A stretch of DNA of 33,522 nucleotides. It comes from a virus. The DNA is taken from the IMG/VR virus record IMGVR_UViG_3300010392_000397, positions 1-33,522 of that record; one strand, given 5' to 3'. Of this stretch, positions 1 to 8,472 are shown one piece after another (position 1 is the stretch's first letter; the number at the start of each line of letters is the position of its first letter). A program made the translations under genes and the position numbers. The notes under the pieces were generated by a model. That model did no database searches. It saw only the letters and a program-made list of their open reading frames with translations, and was not told the origin of the DNA.

Positions 1-567
1 GGCTATGACCTGAGTGGTCGTGATGGCGCTGGACAACTTGTAGATACCGGCTTCAACCCGACAGATGAAAGCGTCGATGCCAGCAATTATGCGTTTGGTG
101 TGTTTGTGTATGACGGTACGCCTATTGGTATTGCCGAGTTTGCTACAGAGCAAATGTTTGAGTGCAGTTCGGCTGCAAATGCTCGCTGGCGCGTAACATT
201 CGAGGCTAAGAGTCTTGGTGAAACAGAATACTGTATGAACACCAACGCGGCCCGCCTCGTTAGCACAGAGATCGACTACGCCACCGAGGTCATGGACAAG
301 AAGTTCTATATGTGCCGCCGCCAGAATCCGGCAAGCACCAGCCGAACAGACGCATTTGTGAACGGGTTTAACATCGAATCCGGCGATGCTGCCGTAAACG
401 GCGTACCAAACGATACTGTGAAACTTGGCAGCACTTCGTTTGGCGGCACTCAATCAACCCCTACTATTTCATTCGCCTTTGTCAGCAAGGACGGAATAAC
501 AATGGATGGCCCGATGATGTATGCCGCCGTTCTCAAGTTGCTGCGAGGCTTCGGTGTGAGCGTGTAA
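1..567 (+). CDS. Partial structural-looking protein, C-terminal part
   Basis: The reading frame is already open at base 1 with no stop upstream, so this is the 3' part of a gene that begins outside the window; the internal GTG at 100 need not be its start. The visible 188 residues are rich in Gly, Ser, Thr, Asn and aromatics, with alternating hydrophobic stretches (for example ISFAFVSKDG near the end) typical of beta-rich virion proteins. I do not recognise the family. It ends directly against the terminase gene (TAA followed at once by ATG), so it is co-transcribed with the packaging and head genes. A tail-fibre or tail-tip role is possible but only inferred from composition and position. 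Confidence 0.6.
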   Translation, partial: GYDLSGRDGAGQLVDTGFNPTDESVDASNYAFGVFVYDGTPIGIAEFATEQMFECSSAANARWRVTFEAKSLGETEYCMNTNAARLVSTEIDYATEVMDKKFYMCRRQNPASTSRTDAFVNGFNIESGDAAVNGVPNDTVKLGSTSFGGTQSTPTISFAFVSKDGITMDGPMMYAAVLKLLRGFGVSV

Positions 568-2085
568 ATGCAACCAGCCATTGATGTTTTTGCAGACGAT
601 CATATTCCTGAGACTGATGCAGAACTCCAACTTGCAGAAGCAATTGCAGAATACTACGACGATCCTCTAGGGTTCGTTGAATTCGCTTTCCCGTGGGGTG
701 AGGAAGGCACTTTCCTTGAAGAATATCCTGATGGCCCGGACAAATGGCAGCGTGAATTCCTGACGCTGCTTGGCGAGTTAATCCAGAAAGATTGGAACGA
801 AACGCCGGAAGGCGAAAAGGTCATAGAAAAAGCGATCCGAATGGCTGTGGCTTCAGGTCACGGTATCGGCAAAACCGCCATGACCAGCTGGATTATTTTG
901 TGGTTCATCAGCACCAGACCAAACCCGCAGATCGTGGTTACTGCCAACACCAAGAACCAGCTTACTACTAAGACATGGCGTGAGCTTGCGAAATGGCATG
1001 GTTGCTGCATCTGCGGGCATTGGTTTAATTACACAGCTACCCAGCTCAAACATAAACAGCGCCCTGATACTTGGTTCGCTACTGCTGTACCGTGGAGTGC
1101 TGCCAACAGTTCAGCATTCGCCGGTACTCACGAAGCCCACGTTCTCATGCTGTTCGATGAGGCTTCAGAGATTGACGCGAGCATTTGGGAGACTGCAGAG
1201 GGTGCAATGACAACGCCCGGGGCAATGTGGTTGTGCTTTGGCAACCCGACCAGTAACACCGGACGCTTCCGGCAGTGCTGGACACTTCTTCGCAAACGCT
1301 GGCACACATTCCGTGTCGATAGCCGTGAAGCCAAGATGGCTGACAACGAACAGCTTCGCCAGTGGATTGAAGATTGGGGTATCGACTCTGACTTCGTGCG
1401 CGTCCGTATCTTGGGCAAGTTCCCTAAATCCGGCTCGAAGCAGCTTATCCCGAATGACCGTGTTGAAGATGCACAAGAACGCGAGATCGAGGACAAAACC
1501 ATACCGGCTAACTTACCGAAGTTGATGGGCATTGATGTTGGTTCCTATGGTGATGCACAGACGGTGGCGCTCATTAGGCAAGGCCCGAAGGTATTCAACG
1601 ACATCAGGCGCTGGCGTGAAGCTGATGTGAACAAGCTGTCTGGATACCTGGCTGAATTTATCAACGAGGCGAATCCTGACTGCATCTTCATTGACGCTAA
1701 CGGCTACGGTCACGCTGTATTCCTGCAGCTGGTGCAGTTGGGTTTTAACGTCACACCGGTGTATGCCGGCGACCGGAAGGCGGTACTGGACACTAAGACG
1801 TTCTATAACCCGCGTATGGAAATGTGGTGGCGTATGCGCGAATGGCTTAAATCTGCGGATATTCCGCAGGATAACGAGTTGTTCGAGGATCTTATCGGCC
1901 CTGAGTACGGCTACGATAACAACATGATAATGCGGCTTGAGCGGAAGGAAGAAATGGCTAAACGCGGTCTTCCCAGCCCTGATGCTGCTGATGCGCTGGG
2001 ATTCACTTTCGCACAGCCAGTGCCTATAAAGGAAGATCAGTCGATTTACGAATCAATTGAGAACCTTGAACCAGAGTGCGTTTAA
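568..2085 (+). CDS. terL: Phage terminase, large subunit
   Basis: This is the DNA-packaging motor ATPase and nuclease, which docks on the portal, pumps phage DNA into the prohead and cuts it. The 505-residue protein shows a Walker A motif (GHGIGKT, residues 97-103), a Walker B motif (VLMLFDE, 192-198, catalytic Glu198) and an RNase H-like nuclease half with acidic residues at D323 (GIDVGSYGD), D376 (CIFIDANGYG) and D472/D475 (PDAADALGF). The N-terminal DPLGFVEFAFPWG stretch is common in terminases of many podo- and myoviruses. Length is normal. It starts at ATG right after the stop of the upstream gene. No classical small terminase subunit is recognisable next to it; the HTH gene just downstream or a gene left of the window could serve. 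Confidence 0.93.
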   Translation: MQPAIDVFADDHIPETDAELQLAEAIAEYYDDPLGFVEFAFPWGEEGTFLEEYPDGPDKWQREFLTLLGELIQKDWNETPEGEKVIEKAIRMAVASGHGIGKTAMTSWIILWFISTRPNPQIVVTANTKNQLTTKTWRELAKWHGCCICGHWFNYTATQLKHKQRPDTWFATAVPWSAANSSAFAGTHEAHVLMLFDEASEIDASIWETAEGAMTTPGAMWLCFGNPTSNTGRFRQCWTLLRKRWHTFRVDSREAKMADNEQLRQWIEDWGIDSDFVRVRILGKFPKSGSKQLIPNDRVEDAQEREIEDKTIPANLPKLMGIDVGSYGDAQTVALIRQGPKVFNDIRRWREADVNKLSGYLAEFINEANPDCIFIDANGYGHAVFLQLVQLGFNVTPVYAGDRKAVLDTKTFYNPRMEMWWRMREWLKSADIPQDNELFEDLIGPEYGYDNNMIMRLERKEEMAKRGLPSPDAADALGFTFAQPVPIKEDQSIYESIENLEPECV

Positions 2086-2095
2086 CCTGTAATAT

Positions 2096-2368
2096 GTGGA
2101 TATGGCTAATAAAAAACGGGGCAACCCCGATAACAATGTAGAGCTGTGGAACATTATGCAGTCGGTCGATCACAAAGACTACGACCACACCAAGTACACG
2201 GAATTTCTGATCAAACTGACCGGATACAGCCGTTCAATGGTGACTTCATGGTTTGCAGAACCTGAGCGCAATGGTGAGCCAAACCCTTACTGGCGGGCAG
2301 TACCAGACATGGTGCTTCGTCACGTTAAGCTGGAATTTGGTTTAACGGAGCCGCGTTACGTTGAATAG
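2096..2368 (+). CDS. Small helix-turn-helix protein
   Basis: This 90-residue protein begins at GTG 2096 or, more conventionally, ATG 2102 (88 aa). Residues 35-55 (FLIKLTGYSRSMVTSWFA) look like a helix-turn-helix of the XRE/Cro type. They are followed by an aromatic turn (NPYWRAVP) and a helix resembling the last helix of such domains (DMVLRHVKLEFGL). That suggests DNA binding. Lying 10 bases behind the terminase gene, it could be a small terminase subunit analogue or a late-gene regulator. Neither can be settled from sequence. No oligomerisation or C-terminal portal-binding segment is visible, which argues slightly against a full terminase small subunit. Confidence 0.7.
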   Translation: MDMANKKRGNPDNNVELWNIMQSVDHKDYDHTKYTEFLIKLTGYSRSMVTSWFAEPERNGEPNPYWRAVPDMVLRHVKLEFGLTEPRYVE

Positions 2369-2415
2369 TTTGGCTGTTGTAGTACGCTAACCCAAACCCG
2401 CGCAGGACAACACAG

Positions 2416-3795
2416 ATGCCTATAAACCGTCATTTACGACACGGTTTTACAACGGAGCAACCGCCTACAAGCACAGGCGAAGTCGATGTAACCATCGAAA
2501 GCGCTCCCGACCCTCTAGCAATCCTGTCCTTTTCGTCCGGGTGTTCTGCTCTCGATACAGAAGAAGATGGCTTCGCGCCATCGGTCGGAGTGATTGCATT
2601 CGACGGATCTGCAAACGTCACTCAAGCAAATGTCGGCGCATCCATGCGCGATGAAAATTCGCCCACCAGAACTTACGCACAGGCGATTATTGATGGAGCT
2701 GTAAATCAGCTCGATCCACAGGATAACGGCAACCTTCTTTCGCGTGGCAATTACAGTGAACGCACATCTAGAGGTGTGACGCTGAACTATACGGTTGTCG
2801 ATGCAGACCAGCGTCTTTACACCATGCTAATGATGTTGAAAGGGATTGCTGAAACAAAGGTTGTTGAAACAACCATGCCGGCTGCAGTTTCCTCAACAGA
2901 AGCTGTAGTTTTTGGATTTAAACCTGACTTCGTTATACACATGGGTGTTGGTAACAACAATAACAACCTGAGAAACAGCTGTAACTTCTCGTTCAGCGTC
3001 GCCAAAAAAGACCCGGACGTAAATAACTCAAGCATCAAAGAATTGGGTATGGCGATCCGCGACCAATTCGCTAAAAATGGTGGCAACGCAGCCGCCGAAT
3101 GGCGACCTGACGAAAGCATCAGTCATTACGTTTATGACAGCACAGAGATAAACGCCTTCTACACAGGTTTGTATGGCAGCAACGGTGTCTCTATAGCAAA
3201 GAGCGAAGGCACTGTCGAAGCTCTGGTTTACAGTATTGGGGTAAAACTCAATTCAAATTACGAAGTAGATATCGGTGAATTCGATACACCGACAGAAACT
3301 GGCCGGCACGTTTTGGCTCGCACTGGATTCCCTACACAGCTGGCAATTCTTTTTTCAAACGGTATGCCAGCCGGCACTGAGAATGTCGATGATATCGGCA
3401 TGAGTATCGGCGCTGTAACCAATCTTGGTTCACAGTTCTGCACATCAGGCCGGTCAAAGTCAGGCGCTGTTCCTTCTGCCGCAAAAAGCTATCACAGCGA
3501 AAGCGAGATACTTCGTGTGCGCAGGGGTGTCGGTCAGCAGCAGTGCATAGCCAGCTGCTCCGGTATCATGTCTGATGGCGGTCTGGATATGAATTTCAGT
3601 GTGGCTAATGAATCGGTTCGCGTGGGTTACATCGCCATTGGTTACCGAAATGCTCTTTCCAACACGCGTAAGCCAGTAAAGAAAAAATCAGTATCGACAA
3701 AACAAATAACGGATCTTCTTAGTCAGGGCGACCAACGCAAACCAGACTATGAGATTCGCGGTCGCAAATTCTTCCAGCCGGATAATAAAAAATGA
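2416..3795 (+). CDS. Probable virion protein with repeated beta-rich halves
   Basis: The 459-residue protein starts at ATG with an AGGA Shine-Dalgarno about 8 bases upstream. It appears to contain two related beta-rich halves. Each has a Gly-Phe-x-Pro-type turn followed by hydrophobic strands (FGFKPDFVIHMGVG in the first, RTGFPTQLAILFSNGMP in the second), and the second half ends in VGYIAIGYRN. From memory this resembles an unnamed family common in environmental phages, with a GLGFQPxxVLF pattern and a terminal YLALKG-like strand. The last 50 residues are Lys/Arg-rich. It overlaps the next gene by 4 bases (ATGA), so translation is coupled. A fibre, spike or decoration role is likely but unproven. 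Confidence 0.75.
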   Translation: MPINRHLRHGFTTEQPPTSTGEVDVTIESAPDPLAILSFSSGCSALDTEEDGFAPSVGVIAFDGSANVTQANVGASMRDENSPTRTYAQAIIDGAVNQLDPQDNGNLLSRGNYSERTSRGVTLNYTVVDADQRLYTMLMMLKGIAETKVVETTMPAAVSSTEAVVFGFKPDFVIHMGVGNNNNNLRNSCNFSFSVAKKDPDVNNSSIKELGMAIRDQFAKNGGNAAAEWRPDESISHYVYDSTEINAFYTGLYGSNGVSIAKSEGTVEALVYSIGVKLNSNYEVDIGEFDTPTETGRHVLARTGFPTQLAILFSNGMPAGTENVDDIGMSIGAVTNLGSQFCTSGRSKSGAVPSAAKSYHSESEILRVRRGVGQQQCIASCSGIMSDGGLDMNFSVANESVRVGYIAIGYRNALSNTRKPVKKKSVSTKQITDLLSQGDQRKPDYEIRGRKFFQPDNKK

Positions 3796-4346
3796 GCGAT
3801 GCTAAAAGCATAGACCAAGATGCCATCAGCCGTGCCGAAAAGGAATGGGTAACAAGCCCTGAGCATCTAAACCAGATCAATGCGTCACTTGGTATCTTAT
3901 GCAAGGATATTGGCGCAAAAATTAACCGTTTGTACCCTAAATGGTGGTGGGTAATAAGCCCTGACGAACAGGGCGGTATCATCACAATCTTCAGCCAGCG
4001 CATTACCATGTGCTACGGGTACATCATCAAGATCGAGGATATCCAGAACGACCCTGAGCGCAAAGAAGCAATGCGCGGCTGCGGTGAAATCCTTGAAAGG
4101 TATGGTATGCCGCTAAAGGCATTCGACTATGACTGTTACACCAGACTTGAGCTGATTCGAGGTCTGGACGGTGAACCACAAATGGACATCACCGACTTCG
4201 ATAAGAGGAAACGCGACAAAGAGCGCGATGAAACGCTTACCAGAGGTGTCCAGAACGGTAACGTGCTGCTTGACGTAAAAGACGTACCGCAGGAAGATGG
4301 TAGCGCAATCAGGCACATAGCTATCGGTATCAAAGGCGAGGAATAG
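3792..4346 (+). CDS. Hypothetical protein upstream of portal
   Basis: This 184-residue protein starts at an ATG overlapping the preceding stop (ATGA) and ends two bases before the portal gene. Visible features are an N-terminal acidic helix, a striking Trp triplet (PKWWWVISPDEQGG) near residue 50, a hydrophobic central segment (ITIFSQRITMCYGYIIKI), and a very charged Lys/Arg/Asp helix near residues 135-150. I do not recognise the family. Its place immediately before the portal, with coupled translation, suggests a head or packaging accessory, or a small portal-associated factor. Confidence 0.7.
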   Translation: MSDAKSIDQDAISRAEKEWVTSPEHLNQINASLGILCKDIGAKINRLYPKWWWVISPDEQGGIITIFSQRITMCYGYIIKIEDIQNDPERKEAMRGCGEILERYGMPLKAFDYDCYTRLELIRGLDGEPQMDITDFDKRKRDKERDETLTRGVQNGNVLLDVKDVPQEDGSAIRHIAIGIKGEE

Positions 4347-4348
4347 GT

Positions 4349-6649
4349 ATGGCGGCGCTAAATAGTCGTAACCAGAGAAACCAGCCAAAGTTGTTAGGGC
4401 CGGATGATCGGGTATCAAACACTTCAGCCGGCGCAGAACAAGTGCCAGGTGGAGACAGCCCGTTTCAGCCGGGGGATGATGATTGGCTGCGCCGTAGCCG
4501 CGATTCTTACCAATCCAGTGAAAACTATTTTGATGCCAGTATTCGCCGGCGCATGGAAGACAACCTTCGTGCTTTTAACAGCCAGCATCCAAACGGCTCG
4601 AAATACTACACCAACCAATTTCAGAAGCGGTCGAAGTTCTTTCGCCCGAAAACACGAACAGCAATTCGCAAGGGCGAAGCTGCTACAGCTATCGCTTTCT
4701 TCTCAACATCTGATGTTGTCGACTGCGAGCCTGTCGACGTAAACAACCCACAGCAAACTAAAGCTGCATCAATACACAAAAGCCTTTTGAATGCCCGCCT
4801 CGACGATCCAAAGATGTACTGGTTTCAGACCGTTGTTGGCGCATCACAGGATGCCCGCACACAAGGCGTTGTAATCAGCAAGCAATTCTGGCGCTTCAAG
4901 AGCAAGAAAATACGCTTGCGTGACCGCTTTGAAGATGAAGCAGGGCAGAGCCTGTATTCAGACACCGAACACACCATTATCGAAGAAGATCGGCCCGACT
5001 GTGTTTTGAAGCCGGTCGAGAATATCCGCTTCGACCCAGCCGCCGATTGGCGCGACCCTATTAACGACAGCCCTTATGTTATCGAGCTTGACCCGATGTA
5101 CATTGGGGATATCAAGCAGAAGATTGCTTCCGGCGAATATCGCAACCTTAGTGATGCGATGCTTACAGCGGCGCTTCAGCAGGATTGGGATTCAATTCGT
5201 GCAGCCCGTGAAGGTGAGCGTCTGGATAAATACGATAACGCCACCGTTATCAATGACTACCAAACTGTATGGGTTCACCACAATATCGCCAGAGTCGATG
5301 GCGTTGACTACATTTGGGATACGCTTGGTACTGAAATCATTCTTTCCGACCCGAAGCCTCTGCGCGAAGTATATGCCCACAATATGCGCCCGTATGTGCT
5401 TGGCGTTGCCAACATCGAATCTCACAAACAATACCCGGCATCTGATGCTGAACTGATTAGGGAGCTGCAGGGTGAAGCCAACGATGTAGCAAACCTTCGC
5501 AACGACAACGTGAAGCTGGCGCTTGGCAAGCGATATTTTGTTCGTCGCGGTTCTGGTGTTGATATCAGATCTATCCTGCGGAACACAGCAACGTCTGTCA
5601 CGATGATGACAAACCCTGAGAGTGACGTAAAAGTTCACGAAACCCGTGATGTCACAGCCAGCTCCTATCGTGAACAAGATTACATTAACGCTGATATCGA
5701 CGGTGTTCTTGGCAGCTTCGATAACAGCAGCATCCAGACCAACCGGAAGATGAATGAAACCGTTGGCGGTATGCAGATGCTCCGCGAAGATACCAACGAG
5801 ATCAAAGAATTCGGAATACGCACTTTCAGTGAAACATGGATGCGCCCTGTTCTGCTGCAGCTTGTGGCTCTGGAAGCGTTTTATGAATCAGATGTTGCCC
5901 TGCTTCGCATGGTTGGCAGCGAAGTCGGTGAAGAAGAACCTGGCAGCGTTCTTAAACTGCTACAGGAAAACATCAAGGTCAACGTGAATGTCGGATTCAA
6001 CAGCACCAGCCCTGCCAAGCGCATCGAGAAACTTGCGCTTGCATTCGATATGCTCGGCAAGTTCATCCCTGACGTAATACAGGAAATGGACAGGAAGGAA
6101 GTTATCAAAGAGGTTATGGGTACTGTCGGTTACAAAGACGGTTCTCGTTTCTTTGGTAGCATCATCAACGACGATCAAGACCCGAAAGTTAAACAGCTCG
6201 AACAACAGGTACAGCAGCTCACTCAGATTATCGAGCAGAAACAGATTGAAGGTCAGGTTAAAGTTGAAGTCGCCAACATAGGCGCAACCACCACACTTCA
6301 AGTTGCACAAATGAATGCTGAGATCAAGAAAATGGAAATCCAGCTTAAAGGCAACATAGAAGGTCAGCGCATCTGGCTTGAAGGCCGGCGCTCACAGATT
6401 GATGCGGCACTTCGTCAGGAACAGAACGAACAGAAGCGCCGTGAATTATTCTTGCAGCGGGAAGCACTGTCTAATTCGATTCGTGAGAAAGACCGCGATT
6501 TCGAGTTGGAACTTTTTGACCGTATGCAAAACGCAAGCACAAATGTCAGCAGCAATAACGGAGAGGGTGCAACCGATCTGTCAGGTAACGATAAAGCAGG
6601 AACAATAGACCGCGACAGATATGGCGATATCCCTAATGCGCCACAATGA
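4349..6649 (+). CDS. Portal protein
   Basis: The portal forms the dodecameric ring at the special capsid vertex, through which DNA enters and leaves and on which the tail is built. The 766-residue length matches large podovirus portals, including the roughly 85 kDa portal of the N4 group (recalled). Residues about 340-540 carry the typical portal core (NMRPYVLGVANIESHK, DAELIRELQGEANDV, DNSSIQTNRKMNETVGGMQM). Residues about 610-725 are a long Gln/Glu/Lys-rich coiled coil (QLEQQVQQLTQIIEQKQIEG). A helical, probably intra-capsid barrel is expected there. It is followed by a 4-base ATGA overlap with the next gene. Confidence 0.85.
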   Translation: MAALNSRNQRNQPKLLGPDDRVSNTSAGAEQVPGGDSPFQPGDDDWLRRSRDSYQSSENYFDASIRRRMEDNLRAFNSQHPNGSKYYTNQFQKRSKFFRPKTRTAIRKGEAATAIAFFSTSDVVDCEPVDVNNPQQTKAASIHKSLLNARLDDPKMYWFQTVVGASQDARTQGVVISKQFWRFKSKKIRLRDRFEDEAGQSLYSDTEHTIIEEDRPDCVLKPVENIRFDPAADWRDPINDSPYVIELDPMYIGDIKQKIASGEYRNLSDAMLTAALQQDWDSIRAAREGERLDKYDNATVINDYQTVWVHHNIARVDGVDYIWDTLGTEIILSDPKPLREVYAHNMRPYVLGVANIESHKQYPASDAELIRELQGEANDVANLRNDNVKLALGKRYFVRRGSGVDIRSILRNTATSVTMMTNPESDVKVHETRDVTASSYREQDYINADIDGVLGSFDNSSIQTNRKMNETVGGMQMLREDTNEIKEFGIRTFSETWMRPVLLQLVALEAFYESDVALLRMVGSEVGEEEPGSVLKLLQENIKVNVNVGFNSTSPAKRIEKLALAFDMLGKFIPDVIQEMDRKEVIKEVMGTVGYKDGSRFFGSIINDDQDPKVKQLEQQVQQLTQIIEQKQIEGQVKVEVANIGATTTLQVAQMNAEIKKMEIQLKGNIEGQRIWLEGRRSQIDAALRQEQNEQKRRELFLQREALSNSIREKDRDFELELFDRMQNASTNVSSNNGEGATDLSGNDKAGTIDRDRYGDIPNAPQ

Positions 6650-7038
6650 GTAAAACACTATCAGAAGAAGAAAAAGCCGGTGAAATTCCGGTAGCAGAAA
6701 ACGAACTCTTTGAAGACTTCAAAGATGAATTAACAAAACAAGGCTTTCTTGTTGGCGACCTCGAAGACTATCGTTGGTCGCTAGATGTAGAGCAGTGGGC
6801 TAACAATGACCCAGTGGGCAAGATGATTACAACCTACGCTCACGATCTTGTTCAAAGCGGAACTAATGCAATCATCGAAGCAGCTGATGATGATTTCGAT
6901 GCCATAAAAGAAGCCAAGTACGCTGTTACTATCGGTAAAGGAATTTTGTTCACTGTCGCACAGGTACTTTCGCGTGGTGACGAGATTGAGAAGCAAATAC
7001 TGTCAGCAGAACAACTGGAAAGGGAGGCAACACAATGA
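6646..7038 (+). CDS. Hypothetical acidic protein between portal and scaffold
   Basis: The 130-residue protein is linked by ATGA overlaps to both the portal (upstream) and the scaffold-like gene (downstream). It is acidic and predicted largely helical by eye, with Glu/Asp-rich N-terminal and C-terminal segments and a mixed hydrophobic centre (VTIGKGILFTVAQVL). It has no signal peptide or clear membrane span. The family is not recognised. Its placement between portal and scaffold suggests a head-assembly accessory. Confidence 0.7.
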   Translation: MSKTLSEEEKAGEIPVAENELFEDFKDELTKQGFLVGDLEDYRWSLDVEQWANNDPVGKMITTYAHDLVQSGTNAIIEAADDDFDAIKEAKYAVTIGKGILFTVAQVLSRGDEIEKQILSAEQLEREATQ

Positions 7039-8438
7039 GCGATGCAGCCATTCAAAACGAAGAAACTGCTGATACAGCAGTAGCCACGGGTACTACCCAG
7101 CCGGAAAACCCCGAAGACCGTAATGACGATGGAACGCCGGTCACTTCGACCGACACCGATCCAGCGTCACTGGATGCCAAAGAAGAAACACCAGCGGCAT
7201 ATCTTGAAGCAGACCGCTTCCAGGCCCGTGAAGACTCTTTGAGCGATATTTACGGCAAACGCAAATCACAGGTCAACAAGGAAATTGACATTGATGATGC
7301 GGAATTGACCGATGAACAGCGCCTTGAGAAACAGCGCGCTCACGCATTACTTGGCGACCCAAATGTTAGCGAAGAAGTTCGTGAAAGCCTTACCGGCCCT
7401 GCGGTTGGCGAGGAAGGTCACGACGATGTGGCTGCAGCAGCTGCAGCGCCGGCAGCGCCGGAATCCGGCAATGTTGACAATAATGGTGAAACTACTACTA
7501 TCACTGTGTACGGGAAGAAAATCGACGTTACTCAGGAAGACATTGATAACGCCGGCAGTATTCGCGAACTACAAATTAAGCTGGCGGGTGACGAGAAACT
7601 TCAGCGAGCCTCTACCTTACAGGCGAGTCTTAGCGAGTATCACGAATCACTCGACGAGCGGGAAGCGACTCTTGCACAGCAGGAAGCGAATCTCAAAGCC
7701 GGGTTAGACCGTAATGGCAACCCACTAAATCAGTCCAGCACTCGTACTGATTATCCTGACCTACCAAATGGCGGTGAGGGTGGCACTGTAGAAGCAGATG
7801 CGCAGGAACTAGCTGCCGAAATGGCAGAAAGTTTTTTTGAATCTGATTCGGTGGAAGAAGCTCAGGAGAAACTGACTTCAGCCATTTCCAAGATTATGAG
7901 TGGGCGCGGTCATACCGCCACCCCGATCACGGAAGAAGCGATAAATACCGCAGTACAGGAACAAGTGCAGCGGGCTTTGTCGGAACAGACTGCTACCACT
8001 GACGAAGATCTTGTTGAACAAGACAGGATCGCCGCCAATCAAGTTTTTGTCGACGAATTTGCTGACCTGGCATCAAACGTAAACCCCCACGGGTTCACAA
8101 TGGTTCAAGCAGAAATCGAGAAGGTCAAAAACGCACCGATTATGTTCGGTCGACCCATGACAGAAGTTGTTCGATTGGCGGGGGAACGCACCAAAGCCTT
8201 ATTGAAAGGCGACGTTCCTTCACCGCTTGATTTCTCTACAGACCCGGATCAAGTGCCAGTAGAGCAGGTTCCTAACCCCAACCATATTGAAGGCCGGTTG
8301 GCGCACAAGGAACGCACTGTACCTTCCCAGCCCCAAACCTCGAACAGTCAGAGGCACGAAGTCCTTACAGAGTCGGTATCGGCAGATAACTCGGCTTATG
8401 TAGCTTCACTTCGCAAGTCGCGAGGGTTAGCAGATTAG
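7035..8438 (+). CDS. Scaffold-like head assembly protein
   Basis: The 467-residue protein sits between portal and major capsid genes, the normal slot for a scaffolding protein, which templates prohead assembly and then leaves. The sequence fits this. It is strongly acidic, rich in Glu, Asp, Gln, Ala and Thr, disordered at the N-terminus, has an Ala-rich linker around residues 134-143 (AAAAAAPAAP) and long helical or coiled-coil stretches (ELQIKLAGDEKLQRASTLQA; ESLDEREATLAQQEANLKAG). The C-terminal tail ends in basic residues (SLRKSRGLAD), as expected for a capsid-binding end. There is no direct homology I can name, so the call rests on position, composition and helicity. Confidence 0.72.
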   Translation: MSDAAIQNEETADTAVATGTTQPENPEDRNDDGTPVTSTDTDPASLDAKEETPAAYLEADRFQAREDSLSDIYGKRKSQVNKEIDIDDAELTDEQRLEKQRAHALLGDPNVSEEVRESLTGPAVGEEGHDDVAAAAAAPAAPESGNVDNNGETTTITVYGKKIDVTQEDIDNAGSIRELQIKLAGDEKLQRASTLQASLSEYHESLDEREATLAQQEANLKAGLDRNGNPLNQSSTRTDYPDLPNGGEGGTVEADAQELAAEMAESFFESDSVEEAQEKLTSAISKIMSGRGHTATPITEEAINTAVQEQVQRALSEQTATTDEDLVEQDRIAANQVFVDEFADLASNVNPHGFTMVQAEIEKVKNAPIMFGRPMTEVVRLAGERTKALLKGDVPSPLDFSTDPDQVPVEQVPNPNHIEGRLAHKERTVPSQPQTSNSQRHEVLTESVSADNSAYVASLRKSRGLAD

Positions 8439-8448
8439 AAGCAAGTAA

Positions 8449-8472
8449 GCCATTTTGGAGCAATAAAATGGC
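8449..8472 (+). promoter_or_regulatory. Hairpin enclosing the SD and start codon of the capsid gene
   Basis: A perfect 8-bp inverted repeat (GCCATTTT at 8449-8456 and AAAATGGC at 8465-8472) encloses the 8-base loop GGAGCAAT. The loop displays the GGAG Shine-Dalgarno, while the ATG of the major capsid gene (8468-8470) is paired in the stem. The stem is moderately weak (A/T in the middle), so it may breathe. Whether it folds in vivo or regulates translation is inferred. Confidence 0.55.

Noticed and set aside
2369-2396. TTTGG...CCAAA inverted repeat after the HTH gene as a terminator
   Set aside because: Only five pairs are certain, the loop is large and there is no T-tract.
5192-5677. Minus-strand frame of 161 codons within the portal gene
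   Set aside because: It is antisense to conserved portal core sequence and has no recognisable motif or start signal.
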